Source: Chamaecyparis obtusa
Lineage: Eukaryota > Streptophyta > Pinopsida > Cupressales > Cupressaceae
Assembly (NCBI GenBank): GCA_027943335.1
Contig: BSBK01006397.1
Coordinates: 583,501 to 647,500, forward strand
DNA length: 64,000 nucleotides
Direction of reading: 5' to 3'
Shown here: positions 1 through 12,059 of the stretch, in pieces
How positions within the stretch are numbered: the first letter of the stretch is position 1
How the letters are laid out: every line of letters begins with the position of its first letter
Program-made: the position numbers and the translations under genes
Notes under the pieces: model-generated
Database searches by the model: none
Told to the model about the DNA's origin: nothing
What the model saw: the letters and a program-made list of their open reading frames with translations, nothing else

Positions 1-92
1 TATTTTTATTTCTCAAATTAAATATGCTCAAGATCTTCTAGATAGATTTCATATGAATGATGCTAATCATGTTTCAATTCCATGTGAATTGG
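1..92 (+). pseudogene. Copia RT fragment (5' piece of split element)
   Basis: Frame 2 reads as the end of a Ty1/copia reverse transcriptase: an FISQIKYAQDLLDRF stretch followed by a VSIPCELG-like stretch, the usual connection before RNase H. It runs in frame into 6514 onward once the gypsy insertion at 93-6508 and one ATTGG copy are skipped. The 5' part of this element lies outside the window, so its full length and 5' LTR cannot be seen. Confidence 0.8.
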
Positions 93-976
93 TGATGAAC
101 GGTGCTCCCCTTAGTACCACCTTGATGAAGGGTGCTCCCCTTAGTACCACAAACACATAACAGAAATAGAGAAACAACAACAATAATATGCAAGAACATA
201 AAATTGGCTTCTTATTATCTCCACAATGTGGAATTACAAACTTTCAGAATTACAATATGCAAAGCCACATGGGCATTCCCTTACAATATTCTGTAGGAAA
301 AATCCTTGAATCAATACCCAGATCTACTACCCAGAACTTCCCTAGACAACACTACGGGCTTTTTTTATATAGGCAATTTCCACCACCTGAGAAGGTTCTA
401 GAAATTTAGCCCTAAGGGCCGACCCAACTTAGAATTATTTTATTTTTCAATTTATTAAATCAAAGTCGGCTCAAAATAACTTTTGAAACCTGAACAGAAA
501 TTTTGAAGGAAAATTATTTTCTGCCATTTCAGGTGGCCTGACTTCCGGAGACCATAAGTCATCACCAGTTGACCCGATTGACTATTATAACCCCATTTCA
601 GAAATGCCACGAAGTGCTCTACAGGCTTGACCAGTGCAAAGCACCCATCACCCAATTTTTTTGACCTCATTTAAGGCCTCTAAAGCCTTCAAAACTGAGT
701 TCAAAGTTTCTGTACCCTGCTGCCAATATCAAAAATCTTCAATATCTTCAAAACTAGACCTGATCTAGCCATGAAACTTTGCTGGCAGGCTGATATGACT
801 GAGATGAATCTCCACATGTAAAATCAAAACATTCCAAGATCGTAAGACCAACTTACTAAAAATAGCAAGTTTTCATAAATAGCAGCTCTGCACAAGATAG
901 ACCTTATTGAATACAAAAATAGAAATATTTTTGGGTGATGCAAGATTGCCCTTACACCCAGGATGCTCCTGCATCA
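93..976 (-). repeat. 3' LTR of chromovirus
   Basis: This LTR starts TGATGAA and ends CTGCATCA on the plus strand. A 30-bp unit containing GGTGCTCCCCTTAGTACCAC is tandemly doubled at its plus-strand start (93 and 123), and the other LTR has the same doubling. The small plus-strand frames inside it (for example 188-409) are repeated in the other LTR and are not genes. Confidence 0.93.
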
Positions 977-1014
977 GACACCCAGGGTAATTTGAGAAGT
1001 GACCCTATCATGAC

Positions 1015-2631
1015 TCAGGTGTGTAGAGGAAAACCAAGATGGTTAACCTCCTCCTTTGTTAGCCATGATGAATCTTCTACAGGTCATCCTTTCCATTTGA
1101 CCAAATACTCTTCATATGTTATGTTCCTTGTGCTTCTGCCAACACGACTGTCTAGTATGTCTTCAATCTCCTTGATATCTGAACTGGTTGCTGGAATACT
1201 CCACTGTGCTGCTGCAACCTCATCTTCAACACCTCCTTCATGATACTCTGTCAAATCTGAAATGTTAAACACTGGTGAAATATTCAGCTCAGTAGGCAAT
1301 TCTACCTCATATGCATTTCCTGAATCATGCTTCTTCAGTATCGTACATGGTCCAAACTTCTTCATTTTCAACTTGTTATATGTACCAACCAGAAACCACT
1401 CCTTCCACAAATGAACCATGACTTCATCCCCAACCTGAAATTCTTTATGCCTCCTTTTCTCATCTGCCTTAGTCTTATACTACGCATTCATCTTGGTAAT
1501 ATGCTTCCTCACCTCCTCATGGATGTTCTTCAAGTGTTCTGCAAAATCCTCAGTTTTAGCACTACTTATTTCTCCTTTATCTATCTTTCTCAACTCAGAT
1601 GCATTTCTTGGACTACTTCCATATACAATCTAGAATGGTGATTTACTAGTGCTCCTGTTGACAGAATTATTGTATGCAAATTCTGCCTGTGGTAAAATCA
1701 AATCCCCTCCTGTTGGCTTATCTCCAACCAAACATCTCAGCAAATTTCTCAAACTTCTATTCACCACCTTTGTTTTTCCATCAGTTTGTGGATGATGTGA
1801 TGAACTGAACTTCAAATCTATCTTCAACTTCTTCCATAATGTACGCCAGAAATATCCAACAAACTTAGTGTCTCTATCTGAAACTATGGTCTTTGGCAAA
1901 CCATGTTGTCTCACTACTTCTCTGAAAAACAATTCTACTACATGAACAGCATCATTAGTCTTCTTGTAGGGAATGAAATGTGTCATCTTCAAAAATCTAT
2001 CAACTACTACAAAAATTGAACCGTGTCCCCGCTGAGTCCTCGGTAAACCAAGAATAAAGTCCATACTGATATCCTCCCAAGGCTTCTCTGGTATAGGTAA
2101 TGGTTGATATAACCCTATATTCTTCTTCACTCCCTTCACCATCTGACATACTCTGCAACTCTGTACAAACTTCTTCACATCTTGCTACAACTGTGGCCAA
2201 TAATAATTCTCACCAACCAAAGTAAGGGTTTTATCACGACCAAAATGTCCAGCCAATCCTCCACTATGCTTCTCTTTGATGAGATTCTCCCTCATAGAAC
2301 TTTGTGGAATGCACAACTGACTCCCTCTGAATAGCATATCATCTTGGATGATAAAATCCATCCATTTCATCCTATCTAGAGTAATAGGTTCTTTACAAGC
2401 TTTCCAAGCTCCACCAAAATCAGGATCCTCTGGATACAAATTCTTGAGTTCCTTGAACCCAACCACCTCAATCTGCATCTCTGTCAGCAATAGTTGCCTT
2501 CTGCTAAGAGCATCTACAACCTTGTTAGACTTTCCACTTTTGTGTTTCAAAACAAATGTATAACTCTGCAAAAACTCAACCCATTTCAAATGCCTCTGAT
2601 TCAACTTTCCTTGACTATTCAAATATTGCAA
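1015..2631 (-). pseudogene. Chromovirus integrase and chromodomain
   Basis: The minus strand encodes the Ty3 integrase that joins element cDNA to host DNA. A zinc-binding HHCC module (H-GGLAGH ... SCRVCQ) runs near 2275-2145. The core domain has Asp in MDFILGLP (about 2055) and Asp in SDRDTKF (about 1885). The third acid is lost: the usual TDGQTEVVN motif reads TDGKTKVVN, with Lys at 1768-1770. A C-terminal chromodomain follows (IEDILDSR ... YLVKWKG ... SSWLTKEEV), ending at a TGA at 1015-1017, with an internal TGA just after KWKG. A TAG also separates the HHCC part from the core near 2184. In this lineage the chromodomain is thought to steer insertion to modified chromatin. This copy should be inactive. 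Confidence 0.9.
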
Positions 2632-2637
2632 AGCTTG

Positions 2638-3651
2638 CTAATCAGTATACAAAACAAACTCCTTAGGAAGCAGATAGTGTCTCCACTTCTTCAATGCTTG
2701 AACTATAGCATAAAATTCCTGATCATAAATAGAATACTTCCTCTTGGCATCATTTAACTTCTCACTGAAATAAACAACCGGTTTGCCTTCTTGGCTCATA
2801 ACAGCTCCTATTGCGGTACCACTAGCATCACAATCTACTTGAAACACCTTATTAAAATCTAGAAGTGCTAAAACAGGTTGTTCTGTAACTTTTTTTTTCA
2901 ACAATTGAAAACTATTTTCTGCCCCATTAGTCCACTTAAACTCTTTTCTATCTCCTCTCATTGTTTCAATCAAGGGACCACAAATACTGCTAAAATCTAT
3001 GATAAACTTTCTGTAAAAGCTAGCCAAACCATGAAAAGATCTTACCTCAGTAGCACTCCTTGGAGTAGGCCATTCAAGGATAGCCTGTACCTTCTCTGGG
3101 TCCATTTTTAGACCTTCTGCTGAAACTACAAATCTCAAATACACTAACTCTTTCTTTACAAAACTGCACTTCTTCAAATTAATCAACAATTTCTCATCTC
3201 TTAGCTTCTCAAACACCATATGAATATGCATCATATGCTCCTCCAATGTCTTGCTAAAGATCAAAATATCATCTAGGTAAACAATGACAAACTTACCCAG
3301 AAATTCTTTCAGAACCTCGTTCATGAGCCGCATGAAAGTGCTTGGTGCATTGGTTAGCCCAAAAGGCATGACTAACCACTCATACAGTCCTTCCTTTGTC
3401 TTGAAGGTAGTCTTCCATTCATCTCCTTCTCTGATCCAAATCTGGTGATATCCACTCTTCAGATCTATCTTTGAGAAATACACAGCTCCACTCAAACAGT
3501 TCATAATATCATCCATTCGTGGCAATGGAAACTTATACTTGATTGTGATCTTGTTTATTGCTCTAGCATCTGTACACATCCTCCATTCTCCATTCTTCTT
3601 TGGCACTAATACCACTGGTACAACACAAGGACTCAGACTCTCTTGAATCAA
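2638..3651 (-). pseudogene. Chromovirus reverse transcriptase and RNase H
   Basis: An open frame of 337 codons covers Ty3 RT and the start of RNase H. RT blocks are visible: a [21 protein letters not shown] start, [26 protein letters not shown], and the catalytic [12 protein letters not shown] (about 3285-3250). The RNase H part starts near [16 protein letters not shown] and has [15 protein letters not shown]. The frame stops at a TAG directly after LYTD where the family has a Gln or His codon, then continues in the same sense as QALQYLNSQ at 2631. RT catalytic residues are intact, so the damage is mainly this stop. Confidence 0.93.
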
Positions 3652-4176
3652 CCCCTTCTACAATAACTCATGTACTTGTCTGTTCAACTCTTCACTTTTT
3701 GCTGGTGTCATTCTGTGTGCTGCCTTGTTTGGCAAACTGGCTCCTGGAATCAAATCCATCTGATGACTGATCTTCCTTACTGGTGGTAATCCATCAGGTA
3801 CATTATTAGATATAATATCCTAAAACTCATTCAACAAATCTGCAACCTCTACAGGTACATCCTCTACTTCCTCTTTACCAACTTTTGGAATTAAAGAAAA
3901 ACACACATGCTCATGCCTCATACCATCTAAAAATTTTCTTCCATCAACAAAAGTTATTCTTGCATTACCACATACCTTTTCTTCGGTCTCCTTCAATGGC
4001 TTTAGCTTATGTCGCACTCCATCCTTTGTTAGGGAATAGGTATTTGCACAACCATTGTGTACAGCACATCTGTCAAACTACCACGGTCTACCCAACAACA
4101 TATGACATGCATCCATAGATATTATATCACATAGTACCTCATCTTGGTACCCGCCGATCTTGAACTTTACCAGGCA

Positions 4177-4419
4177 CTATTCACTGACCATGACCTTGTG
4201 GTCATCCTGCACCCAGGCAATCTGATATGGATGTGGGTATTTCTGTCTCTTGAGCTTCAACTTTGTCACCATCTCTTCTAACACCAAATTGTCAATGCTT
4301 CCACTATCAATAATCACATCACAGCATTTACCTTCACACTTGCATCTAGTGCAAAACAAGATCCTCCTTTGTTCAAGTTCATTCTCACCACTCAGCAAGA
4401 CTCTTCTGTTAATTAGCAT
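4177..4419 (-). pseudogene. Chromovirus aspartic protease
   Basis: The minus strand reads CDVIIDSGSIDNLVLEEMV, the DSGS form of the retroviral-type protease active site, preceded by a cysteine-rich RCKCEGKCC stretch. The segment sits between the gag zinc knuckle (about 4560) and RT, as expected. The link to RT through 3660-4176 is broken by stops near 3657 and 3822, so no single long polyprotein frame remains. Recognisable protease-RT linker coding continues at 3820-4017. Confidence 0.8.
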
Positions 4420-4485
4420 TTCTCCTCTTTCAACATCTTCAGAATTTGATGATCTGGCATCTTCATCTACATGTGCAACTCTGGC

Positions 4486-5523
4486 CTAGCCTTCATTTCT
4501 CCTGTCTATTTTGCCTTGGCACTGAGGATATTCAAATGTCCTATGACCTTCTTCTCCACAGTGAAAACATGTTCCACGGAAGCCTCCTCTTCCAGATCCT
4601 TGTCTTCTTCCTCTTCCTCTCTGATCTCTATTATTCTGATCTTGGAAATGATTGGAATTATTTCCTCTCTGATTTTGGTTGCTACTGGCCTCATTCTTCT
4701 TTTTTGGATCTTCATTTTGGCCACCATATGACCATCCACCAAATCTTCCACCACAACCTCTTCCATTTTGTCTGCTCTCAAACTTCTTGTTTAGCTTTTC
4801 CTCTACTTTTAGGGCAAACTGGTATGCCTCCTTACTACTGTTCATTCAAACCAAATTCAACTCCTCCTGAATACTTGGCCTTAACCCATTAAGGTATCAG
4901 GAAACTTTCTCCTTATCAGCTTCCGCATGGCCTATTCTGATGAGGAGTCGATAGAACTCCTCTGTATACTCCTGAACAGATCTTCCTACTTGCTTCAAAC
5001 TTTGCATTTTCTTTAGTAGGTCAAGCTCATAATCAACAGGAATGAACTGTCACTTCAATTTATCCACCATCTGATCCCATCTTTTGATTTTATCTTTCCC
5101 TCTTCTATTTCACTCCAATTGAATCTCTTGCCACCAGATCTTTGCATGACCTTTCAGTCTGGCCTTCGCAAATTTGACCCTATCAGGATCCTCAACATCT
5201 TCATACTCAAAATATTCCTCACATTCATTGATCCAGTCGATCAATTCCTCTGGGTTAAGATTTCCAAAAAATGTAGGAACCTCAATCTTAGGTCTTTTCC
5301 CAATCTTGGAAATCACCCAAAAAAGTCTTTCTTCCTCCTGATTCACAACTTCAGCTTCTGCTTCTTGATATTCTTCTTCAGCTTCATCCTCACTTTCTTC
5401 TCTGACATTAAGATTCATTCCTCTACAAATCTCTTCTTGCAATGCTCGCACTTGTCTCTGCAGCTCTCTAACCTCAGGTGTCATAGCACCTACTCTTCTG
5501 CCATGTTTTCTTCGTGGAGACAT
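4486..5523 (-). pseudogene. Chromovirus gag with zinc knuckle
   Basis: The best start is the Met of MSPRRKHGRR at 5523, just after the primer-binding site. An upstream in-frame Met at 5553 is possible. The capsid part is recognisable by VPTFFGNLNPEELIDWINE and RVKFAKARLKGHAKIWWQE (about 5290-5115). Stops and a frame change occur between 5110 and 4845. A Gly/Arg/Asn-rich segment leads to a CFHCGEEGHRTFEY knuckle near 4560, whose fourth ligand position is Tyr instead of Cys. The product would package element RNA. It is broken here. Confidence 0.85.
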
Positions 5524-5605
5524 TTTCGCGATGCGCGCTGAAACCCTAACCACGGTCCTAGTGCAAACTGCCTCACAGTCAGTGATCTATTTACACACTC
5601 AAGAA

Positions 5606-5622
5606 CTCCTACTCTGATACCA
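5606..5622 (-). promoter_or_regulatory. Primer-binding site (tRNA-iMet type)
   Basis: The minus strand reads TGGTATCAGAGTAGGAG two bases inside the 5' LTR. The first ten bases match the 3' end complement of plant initiator-Met tRNA, the usual primer for plant LTR elements. Confidence 0.88.
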
Positions 5623-5624
5623 CT

Positions 5625-6508
5625 TGATGAAGGGTGCTCCCCTTAGTACCACCTTGATGAAGGGTGCTCCCCTTAGTACCACAAACACATAACAGAAATA
5701 GAGAAACAACAACAATAATATGCAAGAACATAAAATTGGCTTCTTATTATCTCCGCAATGTGGAATTACAAACTTTCAGAATTACAATATGCAAAGCCAC
5801 ATGGGCATTCCCTTACAATATTCTTTAGGAAAAATCTTTGAATCAATACCCAGATCTACTACCCAGAACTTCCCTAGACAACACTACGGGCCTTCTTTAT
5901 ATAGGCAATTTCCACCGCCCGAGAAGGTTCCAAAAATTTAGCCCTAAGGGCCGACCCAACTTAGAATTATTTTATTTTTCAATTTATTACATCAAAGTCA
6001 GCTCAAAATAACTTTTGAAACCTGAACAGAAATTTTGAAGGAAAATTATTTTCTGCCATTTCAGGTGGCCTGACTTCCAGAGACCATAAGTCATCACCAG
6101 TTGACCCGATTGACTATTTTAACCCCATTTCAAAAATGCCACGAAGCGCTCTACAGGCTTGACCAATGCAAACCACCCATCACCCAATTTTTTTGACCTC
6201 ATCTGAGGCCTCTAAAGCCTTCAAAACTGAGTTCAAAGTTTCTGTACCATGCTGCCAATACCGAAAATCTTCAATATCTTCAAAACTAGACCCGATCTAG
6301 CCATGAAACTTTGCTGGCAGGCTGATATGACTGAGATGAACCTCCACATGTAAAATTAGAACATTCCAAGATCATAAGGCCAACTTACTAAAAATAGCAA
6401 GTTTCCATAAATGGCAGCTCTGCACAAGATAGCCCTTATTGAATACAAAAATAGAAATATTTTTGGGTGATGCAAGATTGCCCTTACACCCAGGATGCTC
6501 CTGCATCA
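5625..6508 (-). repeat. 5' LTR of chromovirus
   Basis: This is a direct copy of 93-976 with the same length and ends, and it should carry the promoter for the minus-strand element. Most of the ~32 differences between the two LTRs are transitions. Confidence 0.93.
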
Positions 6509-6513
6509 ATTGG

Positions 6514-7254
6514 GAACTAAGTTAATGATAGATATAGAATCTCCTTTTATATATGCTACTCCTTATAGATAACTCGTAGGTAGTTTAAACTATCTAACTC
6601 TCACTAGACTTGATGTATCTTTTAGTGTTGGTTTAGTTTCAAGATTTATGTCCAAATCTCAACAAATCCACTTCAAAATTGCTAAAATAATATTACGATA
6701 TATTAAAGTTACCCTTAATGTAGGATTATTTTATGATGCAACTTCTAATTCTTCTTTAAAAGGTTTTACTGATTCAGATTTAGGTGGAGACCCCAATGAT
6801 GGGAAATCCACTTTTGGGTATTGTTTTTTTCTTCGTTCAGGTGGTATATCTTGGAAAAGTAAAAAAGATCAATCTGTTTCTCTATATTCTACTGAAGTTG
6901 AATACAATTTTTTTACTAATGCCTCTAAAGAAGCTTTATGGCTTAGAAGAATACTTGAAGATTTGGGTCTACCTCAACAAGAACCTATACCATTATATTG
7001 TGACAATCAAAGTGCAATAGCCTTGAAAAAGAATCTATTTTACCATGCAAAGTCAAAGCACATTTCCCTCCACCACCACTTCATTAGAGATTAGATTGAA
7101 GAAAATCAAGTTTCCCTCATCTATTGCAAGGGTGATTTTCAAGTTCCAAATATTTTGACAAAGCCTCTTTCTGGAGAAAAATTTGAATTTCATTGAAAAA
7201 ATTTGGGTTTGATACCCATTGATGTAATTTCCCCAAGTAAAGATTAAAGGGGGA
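6514..7254 (+). pseudogene. Copia RT end and RNase H
   Basis: This continues the RT fragment at 1-92. Motifs in order are LVGSLNYLTLTRLDVSFSVG, RYIKVTLNVGLFYD, the RNase H acid sites in GFTDSDLGGDPNDGKSTFGY, STEVEYNFF and YCDNQSAIAL, then KHISLHHHFIRD and a TKPLSGEKFE-like end. Stops interrupt after TPYR, after HHFIRD and near the C-terminus. A purine tract (gattaaaggggga, 7242-7254) directly precedes the 3' LTR. RNase H would remove the RNA template during cDNA synthesis. This is a decayed copy. Confidence 0.9.
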
Positions 7255-7635
7255 TGTTATAATTTATAATCTTGATGTTTTATTTAAATTTGAATAAGCC
7301 AAGGTATCCTAATTATACTTTGTCCTCTAGTCCAAGTGGGAGGACAACTCATTTTTTGTAATTCCTTTAATAAGGAAATTAGTTTATTCCTTCTTATGAG
7401 GAGTCTCACACTTAGCACACACTTAATATGAATGTGACATTCATTGGACATGGGAGTTACATTCTAATTCCATCACTCATCTCTATTTAATAGATGCTTC
7501 TCCACACACTTCACATGAGAATTTTTACTCACTTTTAATCACTTTCTCATCTTATCTCTCTCATTATTGTAATGAGCTTCTTGCTCATATTCTCTCTTTT
7601 TCTAGGCTTTTTTCCTCATTCATATTATATTCACA
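7255..7635 (+). repeat. Probable 3' LTR of split copia element
   Basis: The sequence starts TGTTATAATTTATAATC immediately after a polypurine tract, as a 3' LTR should. The right end is a guess (a CA near 7635), because the 5' LTR is outside the window and no second copy is available. Confidence 0.55.
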
Positions 7636-7829
7636 AGGACTTTTATTTTATTTCCCCTTTCAAAAATATTTGTCTCATTATGTTGATCTTGGAGCATCTT
7701 GGTGGTTTTGGTGATAGATCTTGAAGCAATCTCTCTTTCATTGTGTTTATGGTAAAATTATTCCTTTTTCTCACTCACTTGAATTATTTCCTTTAGCTCT
7801 CTTTCATTTTAGTATTTTTCTAACATTAA
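7636..7829. other. Spacer with no recognised feature
   Basis: AT-rich sequence between the copia 3' LTR and the minus-strand relic. Nothing supported is seen here. Confidence 0.5.
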
Positions 7830-10218
7830 AACTGAACATTTATTCATTTGGAAGGATTTCTAGATGCACCTTACGGAGTCTCTCTTTTATCTCCTGCACT
7901 TCTTCAAAGTCTACCACTCGAATATTATCAAGGTATTATTGTTTCTTATCCCTAAAGGTGACCAATCCTGTAGAAAAATATTTAATTTCCTTCTATCGAT
8001 CCAGCATCCTTTTCATATCCTCCCTTTGGTAGAAAAGTTGTTGTAGGTCTTCCTTGATTTTTATACTAGCCACAATTCCCATGAACTCTTGCACAATGCT
8101 CTTTATTTGGAACATTATGTGGTTATCTTCATCTTCAAACAAATCAAATTCAATGCCCTCAAATAATTCTTGTATCTATTTGACCCATGTCATTACTTCC
8201 TCTTTCTTCTTACTCACTTTATTTAGACACTTTTGACAAACTTTCGCCATTCAAACTATGTCCCTAATCCAGGTCTAAAAATTATCAAGTTTTGATCCTT
8301 CATAAACCTTAACCAAAAGTTGGAGACATTACTTATTTATTATTTTTAGGTCCCTAAGAACCCTTTTCCATTTTTCAATATGTATATCCAATCCTTCCTT
8401 GTTTCCTACCATGTCTACCAATTTGGTGAGCTATCAAATAATAACTCTAAATGGCCTCAAAAATTCTTAGATAGTGTTTTTTCGAACTCTTCAAAATATA
8501 CCTTCCAATCTGAACATGCATGAATGAAAGAATGTGGTATATCTGCTAGAAATTATGGCACAACTCTTCTCTCTAGGATAACCTTTAATGAGACTTATGT
8601 ATTATTTAGGTCAATGGGACCTGTTGTTTTCACAGTGAATCTCTTCATGGCTTCATTTTGCTCTGTTAATATTATAATTTTTTCTTCATCTTTATCCATA
8701 AATCCCAAGGCATGTTTCAAACCAAGCATAGCCAACATTTTACTACCCTCCCTTGTAGGTCACCTAAATCAACCTCAATGAAAGTATAGTCCTTGGTAGT
8801 TATCTCTGCAATGCTAGCATTAATCATTGGTACGGTTACCTGCACCTTCCACTGGCCCCTATGATCCTGAGTGACATATGAAATTATTATCACAGGGGTG
8901 CTAGATTCTCCTTGATGGAAAGTATGACCTAAAATTTCCATGTGAGTGTCCTCTTCCTCAGTGTATACCCTTTTCCTTGGTTTTATTTCATTATTTAGCT
9001 AGGTGGGCTTGGTAAATGCAGTGATTGGCTCATATGGAGCAATCAAAATAGAGGTTATTTCTCTTTGTACTTGAGCTTCCACCTCTTGCCTTACTTCTTC
9101 TCTCTCCAAAGTTTCTCTTTCTTCTAAATTTTCTTCATTCTCTAGCTCTTTTTCTTTTGTTTCCTTCGATTGTTCCTTAACAATGGGTTCTTCTGCTACA
9201 TCTTCATAAGGAGGAGCACTCTCTTCCCTTTCTAATTCCTCAGGAACTTCTTGGTCTTCTACCACCTTCATGGTTGGATTAGAAGAAAAATGGGAGAGGA
9301 AGGTGGAGGAGTAGGAATTTGAACTGGTGTAGGAGTTTGTGTAGGAAGTTATACTAAGGGTGGAGGAGTAGGATGAAAATTTGGTGGAGAATTCAATGTA
9401 GGAAGTTAGGCCTCAGATTGTTCTACTATGGTGTCAACTTCACTTTCCTTATCAAATGGGGTGTCTTGGGGTAACTTCACTTATTCTAATTCCTCCATCT
9501 ATATGTCTGGGAGATCTTGGGTAACACCCTCTTCAACTTCTATTGAATCTCCTCTTGGTAGAGGCATTTATGGATCTGGCTCTTTTTCAGTAGTCAGTTC
9601 TTCCATTGTTTGTTCAAAAGTGGGGGCAATGAACTGGGATGATGGAGGAGAAAAAGTGAATGACACCTATTTTTCAATATTTTCCTCTATAGTTGGTACA
9701 AGTTATTCTTTCATTTGATACTTGAATCTATGGATGTCTTCGAAGTCATAAAAATAGAATTCATCTAGACCAAGGGAATTGTGGTGATCCATTTTCTCAT
9801 CCTGTGCATCTGTGTCAATATCAGTCAAAATGTTCTCTTCTTGAAATCTTCTTTTAGTGGAAATTATTCCTAAAAATGCTCTCCTTTCTAAGGGTACATG
9901 ATATTCATCCTCTTCTTCTTCCTCTTCCTCTTGTATAGTTTCCAATTGAGGGGATTTTGACAATCTATTTCTTGTGTACACCTTGCCCTTCTCTACCTAT
10001 GTAGCCTTAGGTCTTGTGACCTTTATTGTAGGAGACCTACTTGAGGTATATGTGTTTCCTTGGAAATCAAAGGATTGAATAGTAGGTGGAAAAATAATCC
10101 CTATCATTCTGGTCCTAGCCGATTTTTTCTTTGGGTTAGAACCATAAATTATTGGTTGAGCATGTATGTAAATATTCTATATCTTTTGAGGAGTTGCTCC
10201 TTTGAACTTGGGCATCAT
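7830..10218 (-). pseudogene. Decayed open frame, unknown family
   Basis: A continuous but damaged minus-strand coding region starts with ATG-ATG at 10218 (PKFKGATPQKI) and can be followed through frame changes to about 7830. In order it has a basic, Pro/Ser-rich N-terminus; an acidic run (EEEEEEEDEY near 9930); an FYFYDFEDIHRF stretch; a Pro-rich linker (9300-9420); a Glu-rich coiled-coil-like block (9271-8999); a compact segment with VIIISYVTQDHRGQWKVQV (8941-8717); then MKRFTVKT, IPHSFMHVQIGRYIL and a charged C-terminus with VCQKCLNKVSKKKEEV. I do not recognise the family. The layout suggests an accessory protein of a retroelement rather than gag or pol. Stops are often TAG at plausible Gln codons. 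Confidence 0.55.
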
Positions 10219-10234
10219 TACTTTTTTGGAAACA

Positions 10235-11645
10235 ATAGGTACTGAGAGGGGGGTGAATAAATACTTATGAAACTTTTGAAATTCTTTCTAATTCCTTTAA
10301 ATAGAAATGAAATAAACTTCCATAACATCAAGCATATAACTGAAAGAGTAAAGTCAAAATGTAACAAATCCAATGAAATCACATACACACACATAGTACC
10401 TCAATTTTGGTATTATAGAAACCCTTGGTTAGAGGGGAAAAATGTGGTGGGGATGACACCCACAACTCTTCACTGCAGTAGAAAATTTTTGCCTGGTTAA
10501 GCGCTAAAAATGTCACTTTCTAGGTGACTCACCATGTTAGGAGTGACTGATACATTGTTAGATGTATCTAGAAGTCCTATTACAGACTACCCTGCTAAGG
10601 GATTTTATCCCACTATTACAGTGTTCACCCTATTAAGGGATTTACAATAAAGTCTTTTCAAAGACTACCTTGCTTAAAGCATTTAGAAATTATTGAAACT
10701 CTTAGGAATACAACAAGAATAAATGACCTATTATTTTCACTATGTTATGTTGACTAGATCTTTTATGCTTTTTCCTTGATTTGTCCTTGCTTCTATAGCA
10801 TCTTTGTATTTGTAATTGCACCTTCAACTTATCATCAACAACTTCAGCTTTACCTTCTCAACTCTCCTTTTTTTATTACTAACTTTGTCTTCTTATACAA
10901 TTTCTACTACCAAATGTAAATATGTTTTAGGTTTTCCAATCCATCAAACGTGTTACTACAATTTTAATACATTGTGAAAAAAACATAAATCTTTCACCGC
11001 ATCGGCTAGATAAACATCTATGTTGTCATTTCCATTTTCCAATATTCATTTACTCTCATTTTTTAAATATTCCTTGGAATCATAATCAAATATGTGCACA
11101 AGTTCTAATAAATTACTTCAATCATCTCCTTGAACTTTACACTACATTTTACCTTTTGTCAAGGTTCAGTGAATCTACTACCAACATGACTGATTTGATC
11201 AATTAAGTAAAATTGTGTATTGTCCTATGTCCTTTACCTATTTATCTTCTTGGCCGGTTAATAGTTCACTCATTTACCTATTTACTATTGATAGTCTTTC
11301 ATGTTTACCGATCGCATTCCAATATACCGATATCTTTTAGTTCACCAATAATAGATCTTTTTCTTCTTACCGCTTGGTCTTTACCTGTTGACTTATCATT
11401 TTTTTTGATAAGGCTTTACCTATTCCTTTTATATTTATGTCCCTTAACGATAGTGTAGTTCATTGATTGTCTTTTTGTGTATCGATTATCTACTCTATTT
11501 ACCTATTGGATATCTATGTTTATCGGTTAGTGTAACTTCTCATACTTGGCATAAATACTTTCACCGATGTGATGGTTTTCCAGCAATGACAAACATAACT
11601 TCCAAAATCATCATCAATGACCTCATTATGATTTTCCAACCAACA
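10235..11645 (-). repeat. 3' LTR of a minus-strand LTR element
   Basis: Read on the minus strand the block starts TGTTGGTTGG at 11645, directly after a purine tract, and ends near CACCCCCCTCTCAGT at about 10240. The plus-strand start (GAGAGGGGGGTGAATAAA) resembles the LTR of the copia element at 36080 (GAGAGGGGTGGTGAAT), and both contain CTATTAAGGGATT / CAATAAGACT-type stretches. The low-coordinate boundary is uncertain by about 15 bp. I could not find a matching target duplication. Confidence 0.6.
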
Positions 11646-11660
11646 TTCTCCCCCTTTAGC
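11646..11660 (-). promoter_or_regulatory. Polypurine tract
   Basis: The minus strand reads GCTAAAGGGGGAGAA immediately before the TGTTGG LTR start. This is the expected plus-strand priming site, and it fixes the orientation of the element. Confidence 0.7.
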
Positions 11661-12059
11661 ATTGATGGAAAAAACTTCAAATTTTCAAAATTTGAGTAAG
11701 TAACACTTACTCCCCCTACATCGGTTCTCCTTCAGTTTTATAAAACTATACATATCACTTCTCTTCTAAGCTTATCTACTCCAAAATTTCTACTATTCTC
11801 CCTTAATACTTACATATTCATACATCTCCCTCTTTTGGCAACAATTCCAAAGATTATAATAAAAATGGTATACAATGATACTTACCTCTCACAATTTGTC
11901 AAATACAAACTTGAACTTGCCTTTTGCACTTTCTAATAAATGTTCACATGATTCATTCAAATTTTTTAGTGCAATTTAATGACCATATAAGTCATATTCC
12001 AACTTCTCCATGTTGTCTATGGTGCTCATCTCCAGTGTCGAAATCAATTCTTTAGCCTT

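Larger units (their letters stand above)
93..6508 (-). mobile_element. Complete Ty3/gypsy chromovirus, minus strand
   Basis: LTRs of 884 bp lie at 93-976 and 5625-6508, both TG...CA. Target duplications ATTGG lie at 88-92 and 6509-6513. A hand alignment of the LTRs gives about 32 mismatches, roughly 96% identity, so the insertion is fairly young. The internal region reads on the minus strand as gag, protease, RT, RNase H, integrase and chromodomain, the chromovirus order. The target is the RT end of a copia element of the opposite orientation. Several in-frame stops and a lost integrase Glu make this copy non-autonomous. Confidence 0.95.

Noticed and set aside
188..409. Small plus-strand gene (73 aa), also at 5720-5941
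   Set aside because: It lies wholly inside both LTR copies of the chromovirus and is a by-product of the repeat.
4446..5541. Plus-strand frames over the chromovirus gag
   Set aside because: Shadow frames opposite gag on the minus strand, with no recognisable motifs.
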